Source: JBPCOB01 sp051000715
GTDB lineage: Bacteria; Actinomycetota; Actinomycetes; JALYNC01
Reading direction: 5' to 3'
Length of the DNA: 23,332 nt
Assembly (NCBI GenBank): GCA_051000715.1
Contig: JBPCOB010000100.1
Coordinates: 1 to 23,332 of the forward strand
Under the pieces are notes generated by a model, which was not told where the DNA came from, ran no database searches, and worked only from the letters and a program-made list of their open reading frames with translations. Shown piece after piece: positions 13,760-20,082 of the stretch; position 1 is the stretch's first letter; each line of letters opens with the position of its first letter. The translations under genes were made by a program, and so were the position numbers.

Positions 13760-14491
13760 GTGTCGCCTTCCGCCGCGGTCGAGGCGTCGGCTGGCCGGCG
13801 GAACGACCCGGCTCAGTACGAGGAGCTAGCCGACCAGTGGTGGGCGCCCCGCGGCGCCTTCGCCATGCTGCATTGGATCGCCGCCGCGCGCTCCGAGCGC
13901 ATCCCGCCGGCCGCTCGGCCGGGCGCGGTCCTGCTCGACGTCGCCTGCGGCGGCGGTGTCCTCGCCCCGCACATCGCCGGACGAGGCTACCGGCACGTCG
14001 GCGTCGACCTCTCTCCGACCGCGACCCGAGTAGCCCAACGCCGCGGCATGGCGGTGGCGCGGGCCGACGTCGCCCGGCTCCCGCTGGCGGACGAAGTCGC
14101 CGACGTGGTGGTCGCCGGAGAGATGCTCGAGCACGTGCCCAACCTGCCGGGGGTGGTGGCCGAGCTCGCCCGGGTGCTGCGGCCGGGCGGCGTACTCGTG
14201 GTGGACACCATCGCGGCGACCTGGTTCGGCCGGCTCAGCGCCATCACGGTCGGGGAACGGGTGCCGGCGGGCCCGCCAAAGCTGCTGCACGACCCGGCGC
14301 TGTTCGTCGATCGGGCCGAGCTGCGCCGGGAGTGCGCCCGGCACGGCATCCGGCTCCGCCTCACCGGCCTGCGGCCGTCCCTTCGGGACTACGCGGGCTG
14401 GCTGGTCGGCCGGCGGTCCGCCGTACGGATGGTCCCGACCCGGGTCACCGCGGGACTGTTTCAGGGCGTCGGCGTCAAGGAGTCGCGGTGA
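13760..14491 (+). CDS. UbiG-like class I SAM-dependent methyltransferase
   Basis: This 243-residue methyltransferase has the SAM motif I LLDVACGGGVLAPHIAGRG at about 58-76, then GVDLSPTATRVAQRRGM, a post-motif acidic pair ARADVARLPLADEVADVVVAGEMLEHV and LRPGGVLVVDT. The N-terminal YEELADQWWAPRGAFAMLHWI resembles the start of UbiG (3-demethylubiquinol O-methyltransferase). It probably O-methylates a phenol or quinol on the product made by the downstream PKS. GTG at 13760 has GGAGG (13749-13753) six bases upstream. Its TGA overlaps the next GTG (GTGA). It is the first gene of a three-gene coupled operon. Confidence 0.85.
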   Translation: MSPSAAVEASAGRRNDPAQYEELADQWWAPRGAFAMLHWIAAARSERIPPAARPGAVLLDVACGGGVLAPHIAGRGYRHVGVDLSPTATRVAQRRGMAVARADVARLPLADEVADVVVAGEMLEHVPNLPGVVAELARVLRPGGVLVVDTIAATWFGRLSAITVGERVPAGPPKLLHDPALFVDRAELRRECARHGIRLRLTGLRPSLRDYAGWLVGRRSAVRMVPTRVTAGLFQGVGVKESR

Positions 14492-15684
14492 CCGCCGTGC
14501 TGCCGGCGGCCAGGACGCCGGCGCAGGCGCTGGCGGCGGCCCGGTCGCTGGCCCCCGCCTTCGCCGAGCGGGCCGCGGGCTACGACCGCGACGGCAGCTT
14601 CCCGGTCGAGGACTTCGCCGGCCTGCGGGAGAGCGGGCTGATGGGCCTGATGGCGCCGACCGAGTTGGGTGGCGCCGGCGCCGGCTTCGCCGACTACGTC
14701 GAGGTCGCGATGGTGCTGGCCGAGGGCAGCGGTGCCACCGCCCTCGTATACAACATGCACGCCTCGGTGACCGGCGCGCTGTCGCGCACCTCCGACGAGC
14801 TGGCCCGGGCGCTCGGCGTACCGGAGAGCTACTTCGCGATGCGCCACCGGGTGCTGGCCCGGGCGGCCCAGGGCGCCTTCTACGCCGTGGCGATGTCCGA
14901 GCGGGGGGCCGGATCCCGCCTGTCGGCCATCACCACGACCTACCGGCCCGTCGAGAACGGCTTCCGCATCGTCGGCTCGAAGACGTTCTGCTCGGGCGCG
15001 GGGCACGCCGACGCGTACCTGATCGCGGCCAAGGCTCCCGGCAGCGACCCACCGAAGGTGTCGCACTTCCTGGTCCCGGCCGGAGGGGGCATCACGGTCG
15101 AGGAGACGTGGGACTCGCTCGGCATGCGGGCCACCGGCAGCCACGACGTCCACCTCGATGTGGTCGCCCCGCCCGAGAGCCTGCTCGGAGGCATCGAGGG
15201 GCTGACGCTGCTGCTCGCCGAGGTCATGCCGCAGTGGCTGATCGCCTCCTATGCGGCGGTGTACGTCGGCGTGGCCGCCGCCGCGCTGGACACGGCGGCC
15301 GCGTACGCCGAGGAGCGCGGGCTGGGCCGGCTGCCGGCGGTCCGCGCCCGGCTGGGCCGGGCCGACGCCGCGGTCGCCGCCGCTAGAGAGGTGGTCCGGC
15401 GCGCCGCCCGGCAGGTGGACGCGGATCCGGGGACCGAGGAGACCAACCGCTGGATCTGGCGGGCCAAGCTGGTGGCCGGCGACACCGCCGTCGGCGTGGC
15501 CGCGAGCGTGCTCGAGGCCTGCGGCACCGCGGCGACCCGGCGGGGCCACCCGCTCGAGCGGCTCTACCGCGACGCCCGCTGCGGCGCACTGCAGCCGGCC
15601 ACCAGCGACGTCTGCGCCGACTGGCTGGGCCTCGCCGTACTCGGACACGACCCGGACGCCGACGCTGCGGTGCCGCGGTGGTGA
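14488..15684 (+). CDS. Acyl-CoA dehydrogenase family protein
   Basis: This 398-residue flavoprotein has an N-terminal helical domain (ARSLAPAFAERAAGYDRDGSFP, FAGLRESGLMGLMAPTELGGAGAG), a middle beta domain (AMSERGAGSRLSAITTTYR, GSKTFCSGAGHADAYLI, WDSLGMRATGSHDV) and a C-terminal helical domain. It probably uses FAD to oxidise an acyl-CoA or a related tailoring substrate. The final segment lacks an obvious catalytic Glu assignment from this reading, so the exact reaction is open. The GTG overlaps the methyltransferase stop, and the PKS start overlaps its stop. Being embedded between methyltransferase and PKS suggests it provides or modifies the acyl starter or product. Confidence 0.85.
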   Translation: MTAVLPAARTPAQALAAARSLAPAFAERAAGYDRDGSFPVEDFAGLRESGLMGLMAPTELGGAGAGFADYVEVAMVLAEGSGATALVYNMHASVTGALSRTSDELARALGVPESYFAMRHRVLARAAQGAFYAVAMSERGAGSRLSAITTTYRPVENGFRIVGSKTFCSGAGHADAYLIAAKAPGSDPPKVSHFLVPAGGGITVEETWDSLGMRATGSHDVHLDVVAPPESLLGGIEGLTLLLAEVMPQWLIASYAAVYVGVAAAALDTAAAYAEERGLGRLPAVRARLGRADAAVAAAREVVRRAARQVDADPGTEETNRWIWRAKLVAGDTAVGVAASVLEACGTAATRRGHPLERLYRDARCGALQPATSDVCADWLGLAVLGHDPDADAAVPRW

Positions 15685-16754
15685 GCGTGGCGGCCGCGGT
15701 CGGCCAGGGCGCGGCCGTACCGGCGGCCATGTCGCAGTCGGCGCTCTGGGACGGCTTCTTCCGCGAGCACTACGCCGGCAACCGGACCGCCGAGCGGGTC
15801 TGGCGCGGCGCCGGCATCAACACCCGGCACGGTGTCGTGAACCCGTGCGACGAGGACGTCTCCGGTTGGGGAACCGGTGCCCGCATGACGCGGTACGCCG
15901 CCGAGGCGCTGCCGCTGGGCAAGGAGGCCGTCTGCGCGGCGCTTGCCGACGCGGACATGGACGCCGACGAGGTGGGCCTGCTCGCGGTGGTGTCCTGCAC
16001 CGGGTACGCGACCCCGGGGCTGGACATCTCCCTCGGCCGCGACCTGGGCATGCGGCCGGACCTGCAGCGGCTGATGGTCGGGCACATGGGCTGCTACGCC
16101 GCGCTGCCGGCCCTCGGCGCGGCCGCTGACTTCGTGGTCGCGCGCTCCCGGCCGGCCGTGCTCGTCTGCCTGGAGCTCACCAGCCTGCACGTGCAGGCGG
16201 CCAGCGAGTCGGCGCGCGGGCCGGAGCCGACCGTTGACGACCTCGAGCAGATGGTGGCCCACGCGCTGTTCTCCGACGCCGCGGCCGCCCTGGTGCTCCG
16301 GCCGGACGCGCCCGGTCTCGAGGTGGTCGACGTCGTCGCCCACACCGACGCCTCCACCAGCGACCACATGACCTGGAACGTGACCGATCTCGGCTTCCGG
16401 ATGGGCTTGTCCGCCCGGGTTCCCGGCGTGCTGGCCCGCCACGTCCGGCCGGTGGTGGAGGGCTTGCTGGCCCGGCACGGCCTGGCGGTCGGGGACGTCG
16501 CCGGCTGGGCGGTGCATCCGGGTGGCCGGCGCATCCTGGAGGTCTTCGGGGAACGCCTCGGGCTCGCCGACGACGAGCTGGCGGCGTCGTACGACGTGCT
16601 CCGCGACCACGGCAACGCCTCCTCGGCCACGGTGCTGCTGGTCCTCGACCAGCTCCGCCGGTCGGCGACGCTCTCGCCCGGGGACCCGGTCGTCGCGATG
16701 GCGTTCGGACCCGGGCTCACCCTCTACGCCGCGCTGCTGCGCCAGTCCGGCTGA
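15678..16754 (+). CDS. Type III polyketide synthase
   Basis: This 358-residue enzyme is a homodimeric chalcone-synthase-like condensing enzyme. The catalytic triad is visible: Cys139 in GHMGCYAA, His280 in WAVHPGG and Asn313 in DHGNASSATVL. The family segments YATPGLDISLGRDLGM, GPGLTLYAALL, WNVTDLGFRMGLS and VAHALFSDAAAALVL are in order. It extends an acyl-CoA starter with malonyl-CoA units, then cyclises to a phenol or pyrone. The sequence resembles, from memory, actinomycete T3PKS genes beside UbiA and methyltransferase genes (alkyl-resorcinol or alkyl-methoxyhydroquinone makers). GTG codons at 15678 and 15681 are both possible; the second overlaps the upstream TGA exactly. The product is not predictable. 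Confidence 0.93.
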   Translation: MVSVAAAVGQGAAVPAAMSQSALWDGFFREHYAGNRTAERVWRGAGINTRHGVVNPCDEDVSGWGTGARMTRYAAEALPLGKEAVCAALADADMDADEVGLLAVVSCTGYATPGLDISLGRDLGMRPDLQRLMVGHMGCYAALPALGAAADFVVARSRPAVLVCLELTSLHVQAASESARGPEPTVDDLEQMVAHALFSDAAAALVLRPDAPGLEVVDVVAHTDASTSDHMTWNVTDLGFRMGLSARVPGVLARHVRPVVEGLLARHGLAVGDVAGWAVHPGGRRILEVFGERLGLADDELAASYDVLRDHGNASSATVLLVLDQLRRSATLSPGDPVVAMAFGPGLTLYAALLRQSG

Positions 16755-16766
16755 TACGCGGGGGAG

Positions 16767-17438
16767 TTAACGGTCGATGGTTACCAGTTGGCGCAACACC
16801 GACTCGCGATGTCGGCCGGCACGCGCCTCCCGTTCCACCCCGGTCACCCGGCCGTCGTCGCGGACCAGGATCAGGGTCGGCCCCCGGGCGGCGTAGTCGC
16901 GACCCAACCGGCCGTCTTCGTCGTACGCCGCTACGACTGGGCCGTGTCGAGCGGACGAGACCAGCCGGGGCAGCTCCGGGTCCGACCCGGCGGGCGCGAC
17001 CAGCACCAGCCGCAGCCCGAACTCGGCGGCCTGGCCGCTCAGCTCGTCGACCAGACCGGCGCACCCGCACCGCGCCGGCAGCAGCACCAGGACGGCCGGC
17101 CGCAGGTCACGGGCCGGCCGCAGCACGCCGCTGATCCGTACCGGACGGTCGGCGAGCAGGCCGCCGACGGTTCCCGCCGGCGAGGGTGCGGCGGGGTCCA
17201 GAGGTCGCCGCGCCGCCCGGTCGCGGGCGCCGGTCGGCACCAGCAGGGCCAGCAGGCCGCCGAAGACCGCGACCAGGGCGAGAACGCCGACCGTCAGCGG
17301 CCCGGACATCCCGTAGCGACGCCACCGGCGGGTGCGCACCAGCCGGTCGAAGCGGGCTCGGCGGGCCGAGGCTACCCGGTCCCGGTGCCAGGCCCGGATG
17401 TCCAGCTCGAGCTCGCTCGGGTCATCGGGGACCACCAC
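16767..17438 (-). CDS. Membrane-anchored thioredoxin-like protein with a CxC motif
   Basis: The frame is open to 17690, but its N-terminal part overlaps the carD promoter and lacks family-like sequence. The GTG at 17438 (or 17435) before VPDDPSELELDIRAWHRDR is a better start, giving about 223 residues. One membrane segment lies at about 47-67 (GPLTVGVLALVAVFGGLLALL), after a basic cytoplasmic segment. The extracytoplasmic part reads as a thioredoxin-like fold: RPAVLVLLPARCGCAGLVDEL with Cys124 and Cys126, RLVLVAPAG, and YAARGPTLILVRDDGRVTGVE. The CxC replaces the usual CxxC. It is divergent from carD and convergent with the PKS gene (12-base gap). It may be an exported redox protein; the function is inferred from the fold only. 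Confidence 0.65.
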   Translation of the reverse strand: MVVPDDPSELELDIRAWHRDRVASARRARFDRLVRTRRWRRYGMSGPLTVGVLALVAVFGGLLALLVPTGARDRAARRPLDPAAPSPAGTVGGLLADRPVRISGVLRPARDLRPAVLVLLPARCGCAGLVDELSGQAAEFGLRLVLVAPAGSDPELPRLVSSARHGPVVAAYDEDGRLGRDYAARGPTLILVRDDGRVTGVEREARAGRHRESVLRQLVTIDR

Positions 17439-17657
17439 GTCCTGGTGACTCGGCTCGGCGTCGCGGCGCCGGTCGTCAGCACTGTCCGGGTCGCCACCAG
17501 CACCCGCCACGTCCGCCGTATGAGGCGTGGCAGGGCTGAACGCGAAGGCGCCGTGCTGATGCTTCCGGTTCGCGCCGAAGCACTTCCAGAGGCCGTTGTC
17601 AAGAGCCAGTACGCCGCCGAGCACGCGTCTGACCTGCGATAACGGCAGCGGGATCGA

Positions 17658-17686
17658 TTTCGGATACACCGTTAGCGTGCTACCCT
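17658..17686 (+). promoter_or_regulatory. Promoter of carD
   Basis: A -35-like TTTCGG (17658-17663) is spaced 17 bases from a -10 box TACCCT (17681-17686). The start codon at 17714 then has a leader of about 20 bases with AAGGGGGA (17698-17705). The remainder of 17439-17713 carries no gene I can support. A perfect TTGACA occurs on the minus strand (plus 17597-17602) without a matching -10 box. Confidence 0.45.
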
Positions 17687-17713
17687 CCAATGCAGCGAAG
17701 GGGGACTGACCAT

Positions 17714-18196
17714 ATGACGTTCCAGGTCGGCGAGACCGTCGTCTATCCCCATCATGGGGCTGCCCTGATCGAGGCCATCGAGACCCGGAGCGTCCGCGGC
17801 GAGGACAAGCTCTACCTGGTCCTCAAGGTGGCCCAGGGTGATCTGACCGTCCGGGTGCCCGCCGACAACGCCGAGTTCGTCGGCGTCCGCGACGTCGTCG
17901 GCCAGGAGGGGCTGGACCACGTCTTCGAGGTGCTGCGCGCCCCGCACACCGAGGAGCCGACCAACTGGTCCCGCCGATACAAGGCCAACTTGGAGAAGCT
18001 CGCGTCCGGCGACGTCAACAAGGTCGCCGAGGTCGTCCGCGACCTGTGGCGCCGTGACCGCGAGCGCGGCCTGTCCGCCGGCGAGAAGCGGATGCTGGCC
18101 AAGGCCCGTCAGATCCTGGTGAGCGAGTTGGCGCTGGCCGAGGGCACCAACGAGGACAAGGCCGAGACGATCCTCGACGAGGTGCTCGCCAGCTAA
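17714..18196 (+). CDS. carD: CarD RNA polymerase-binding transcription regulator
   Basis: This 160-residue protein matches actinobacterial CarD. The N-terminal RNA polymerase-interaction (Tudor-like) domain begins TFQVGETVVYPHHGAALIEAIE and continues KLYLVLKVAQGDLTVRVP. The C-terminal helical DNA-binding domain includes NWSRRYKANLEKLASGDVNKVAEVVRDLWRRDRERGLSAGEKRMLAKARQIL. CarD binds the RNA polymerase beta subunit and stabilises the open promoter complex, with a broad effect on rRNA and other promoters. The ATG at 17714 is chosen over the ATG at 17690 because family members begin at this point and a purine-rich site is eight bases upstream. Order carD-ispD-ispF is as in Mycobacterium (Rv3583c-Rv3581c). 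Confidence 0.96.
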   Translation: MTFQVGETVVYPHHGAALIEAIETRSVRGEDKLYLVLKVAQGDLTVRVPADNAEFVGVRDVVGQEGLDHVFEVLRAPHTEEPTNWSRRYKANLEKLASGDVNKVAEVVRDLWRRDRERGLSAGEKRMLAKARQILVSELALAEGTNEDKAETILDEVLAS

Positions 18197-18244
18197 CCCG
18201 TGCCGCCACCCCCGGCGGCGCCTGGTGAGGAGGTGTCGGGGCGG

Positions 18245-18943
18245 GTGACCGTTGCCGCCATCGTGCCGGCGGCTGGTCGCGGCACCCGGCTGGGGCCTGG
18301 GCCCCCCAAGGCGCTGCGCGACCTCGCCGGCGTACCGATGCTCGTCTACGCTGCCCGCGCCCTCGCGGCGGCCCGGCTGGTGGACCGGGTCGTGGTGGCC
18401 GCCCCGCCCGACGAGGTCGCCGCGGTGAGCACGCTGCTCGCCAGTGCTGTCCTGGCCGACGTACTCGTGGTCGCCGGCGGAGCCACCCGGCGGGAGTCGG
18501 TCGCGCGGGCGCTGGCCGCGCTGGGTCCCGACGTGGACGTGGTTCTGGTGCACGATGCGGCCCGGCCGCTGGCGCCGCCCGATCTGGCCGACCGGGTGGC
18601 AGCGGCGGTGCAGGCGGGTGCGGACGCCGTGGTCCCAGGGCTGCCGGTGACGGACACCGTCAAGCGGGTTGGGGTGGACGGCGTTGTGGTGCAGACGCTG
18701 GACCGGGCGGCGCTGCGGGCGGTACAGACGCCGCAGGGGTTCGCCCGCCGCGTGCTGGCGCAGGCCCATGCCGAGGGTGCCGGCGTCGACACGGCCACCG
18801 ACGACGCGGAGCTGGTGGAGCGGCTCGGCTGGCCGGTGCGCGTGGTGACAGGTTCGGAGGAGGCGTTCAAGGTGACCCGGCCGCTGGACCTGGTGCTGGC
18901 CGAGGCGATCCTGGAGCGCCGGCGGGACGGCCGTGTCAGCTGA
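18245..18943 (+). CDS. ispD: 2-C-methyl-D-erythritol 4-phosphate cytidylyltransferase
   Basis: This 232-residue enzyme of the MEP pathway joins CTP and methylerythritol phosphate. Motifs: PAAGRGTRLGPGPPKAL (nucleotide loop), VVVAAPPDEV, GGATRRESV, VLVHDAARPL, VPGLPVTDTVKRV, VRAVQTPQGF and TDDAELVERLG, in order. The frame is open to 18200. The GTG at 18245 is preferred because it directly precedes TVAAIVPAAG and AGGAGG lies at 18228-18233. It follows carD and overlaps ispF by 11 bases, implying coupling. Confidence 0.93.
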   Translation: MTVAAIVPAAGRGTRLGPGPPKALRDLAGVPMLVYAARALAAARLVDRVVVAAPPDEVAAVSTLLASAVLADVLVVAGGATRRESVARALAALGPDVDVVLVHDAARPLAPPDLADRVAAAVQAGADAVVPGLPVTDTVKRVGVDGVVVQTLDRAALRAVQTPQGFARRVLAQAHAEGAGVDTATDDAELVERLGWPVRVVTGSEEAFKVTRPLDLVLAEAILERRRDGRVS

Positions 18944-19454
18944 CGGCGGGGCGGACGTCGTACCGCTGGGGAACGCGTTGACCGACCTCCCGCGGGTGGG
19001 TACCGCGGTCGATGTCCATCCGTTCGCCCCCGACCGCCCGCTGTGGCTGGCCGGCCTGCACTGGCCCGACGTGCCGGGACTGGCCGGCCACTCCGACGGT
19101 GACGTGGCGGCGCATGCGGCCTGCGACGCGCTGCTCAGCGCCGCCGGGCTGGGCGACCTCGGCGCTGCATTCGGGACCGACGACCCGCGGTGGGCCGGTG
19201 CCGCCGGCACCGACCTGCTCACCGAGACGGTTCGGCTGCTCGCCGGCGCCGGCTGGGCGGTGGGCAACATCGCGGTTCAGGTGGTCGGTCCGCGGCCGCG
19301 GATCGCCGACCGGCGGCAGGAGGCGGAGGCGGCGCTGACCGCCGCCGCCGGAGCCGCGGTGTCGCTGTCAGGCACCACGACCGACGGGCTGGGGCTCACC
19401 GGGCGGGGCGAGGGCCTGGCCGCGATCGCCACCGCGCTCGTCGTACGCCGCTAG
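18933..19454 (+). CDS. ispF: 2-C-methyl-D-erythritol 2,4-cyclodiphosphate synthase
   Basis: This 173-residue enzyme makes the MEP-pathway cyclodiphosphate, acting as a trimer with a divalent metal. The metal site is visible in VDVHPFAP (Asp and His) and GHSDGDVAAHA. FGTDDPRWAG and SGTTTDGLGLTGRGEGLAAIATALVV complete the family pattern. The first GTG (18933) overlaps the end of ispD. The family usually starts near LPRVG, so a TTG at 18978 or a GTG at 18996 are alternatives that would remove the first 15 to 21 residues. Together with ispD it feeds isoprenoids, including substrates for UbiA enzymes. Confidence 0.93.
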   Translation: MSADGGADVVPLGNALTDLPRVGTAVDVHPFAPDRPLWLAGLHWPDVPGLAGHSDGDVAAHAACDALLSAAGLGDLGAAFGTDDPRWAGAAGTDLLTETVRLLAGAGWAVGNIAVQVVGPRPRIADRRQEAEAALTAAAGAAVSLSGTTTDGLGLTGRGEGLAAIATALVVRR

Positions 19455-19486
19455 CGTCGTCTTCCCCACCTCGAGGAGATCACCCC

Positions 19487-19885
19487 GTGTCCCAGGCCCT
19501 GCCTGAACCCGCCAAGGCGTTGTTGGACGCCAGGGAGTTCGTCACGCTTGCGACGCTGGAGCCCGACGGCCAGCCGCAGCTGTCGGTGCTGTGGGTGAAG
19601 CGCGACGGGAACGACGTGCTGATGTCGACGGTTGCGGGCCGGCGTAAGCAACGCAACCTGGCGCGCGAGCCGCGGGCCACCGTCCTGCTCTATCCGATCG
19701 GCAATCCGTACAACTACCTCGAGGTGCGGGGTTCGGTCACCATGACCGAGGAGGGCGGCCGAGAACTGATCGACGAGCTGTACGAGAAGTACCAGGACCG
19801 TCCTGGGCCCTACCCCGGTGACGGGCCGGACGACGTCCGGGTGGTCATCCGGCTGGCGCCCGAGCACGTGGTCTTCCGAAGCTGA
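19487..19885 (+). CDS. PPOX-class (F420-type) pyridoxamine 5'-phosphate oxidase-like protein
   Basis: This 132-residue split-barrel flavin/deazaflavin-binding protein has the order ALLDAREFVTLATLEPDGQPQLSVLWVKRDG, STVAGRRKQRNLAREPRATVLLYP, YNYLEVRGSVTMTEE, and VVIRLAPEHVVF. This matches the PPOX-class proteins that use F420 in actinomycetes, such as Rv1155-like proteins. The substrate is unknown. GTG at 19487 has GAGGAGAT (19473-19480) six bases upstream. A TAGCGT at 19452-19457 could give it its own start of transcription. It lies between ispF and cysS. Confidence 0.8.
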   Translation: MSQALPEPAKALLDAREFVTLATLEPDGQPQLSVLWVKRDGNDVLMSTVAGRRKQRNLAREPRATVLLYPIGNPYNYLEVRGSVTMTEEGGRELIDELYEKYQDRPGPYPGDGPDDVRVVIRLAPEHVVFRS

Positions 19886-19903
19886 GCCCTCACACCTGCG
19901 CAC

Positions 19904-19919
19904 GCTCGGGTCAGCGAGC
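19904..19919 (+). terminator. Possible hairpin after the PPOX gene
   Basis: GCTCG (19904-19908) pairs with CGAGC (19915-19919) around a six-base loop, 18 bases after the stop. No T-tract is present. Confidence 0.3.
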
Positions 19920-19931
19920 TGGTCGTTGTGA

Positions 19932-19970
19932 GCTCAGCATGAGCGTTCGGCCGATTTCCTCAGGCTGAGG
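19932..19970 (+). repeat. Two similar short palindromes upstream of cysS
   Basis: GCTCA-gca-TGAGC (19932-19944) and CCTCA-ggc-TGAGG (19958-19970) share the core CTCA-N3-TGAG and lie 26 bases centre to centre. This may be a tandem operator or two small hairpins; no known binding motif is recognised. Confidence 0.4.
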
Positions 19971-20003
19971 TCACCATGACGGCCTCACGGATGCCGGTGA
20001 CGG

Positions 20004-20045
20004 GTGAAGCCGGACTCGCCGAGCCTTCGCGGTCGCCGGCTTCAC
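20004..20045 (+). repeat. Ten-base inverted repeat upstream of cysS
   Basis: GTGAAGCCGG (20004-20013) pairs perfectly with CCGGCTTCAC (20036-20045) across 22 bases. It may be a terminator for the PPOX gene, or an operator. It lies upstream of the -10 box of cysS, so it would not be in that transcript. Confidence 0.45.
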
Positions 20046-20047
20046 GC

Positions 20048-20082
20048 GTAGGTCGCCGGCCGGGCTGACCTACCCTGGCGGG
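20048..20082 (+). promoter_or_regulatory. Leaderless-type cysS promoter with overlapping inverted repeat
   Basis: TACCCT (20071-20076) is exactly six bases before the GTG at 20083. GTAGGTC (20048-20054) and GACCTAC (20067-20073) form a perfect inverted repeat whose right arm overlaps the -10 box, the position expected for a repressor operator. GGTCGCCGGC occurs twice, at 20031-20040 and 20051-20060, exactly 20 bases apart. Confidence 0.5.

Noticed and set aside
13345..14487. Plus-strand frame upstream of and continuous with the acyl-CoA dehydrogenase (total 779 codons)
   Set aside because: The extra part overlaps the sigma-factor and methyltransferase genes and is Arg/Pro/Gly-rich without any domain. 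The dehydrogenase starts at the GTG overlapping the methyltransferase stop.
17672..19270. Minus-strand frame of 532 codons opposite carD, ispD and ispF
   Set aside because: Three recognisable essential genes occupy the other strand. This frame is low-complexity and starts inside ispF.
20004..20045. T-box riboswitch upstream of cysS
   Set aside because: The -10 box lies downstream of these repeats, six bases from the start codon, so they would not be transcribed with cysS. I also see no T-box core sequence.
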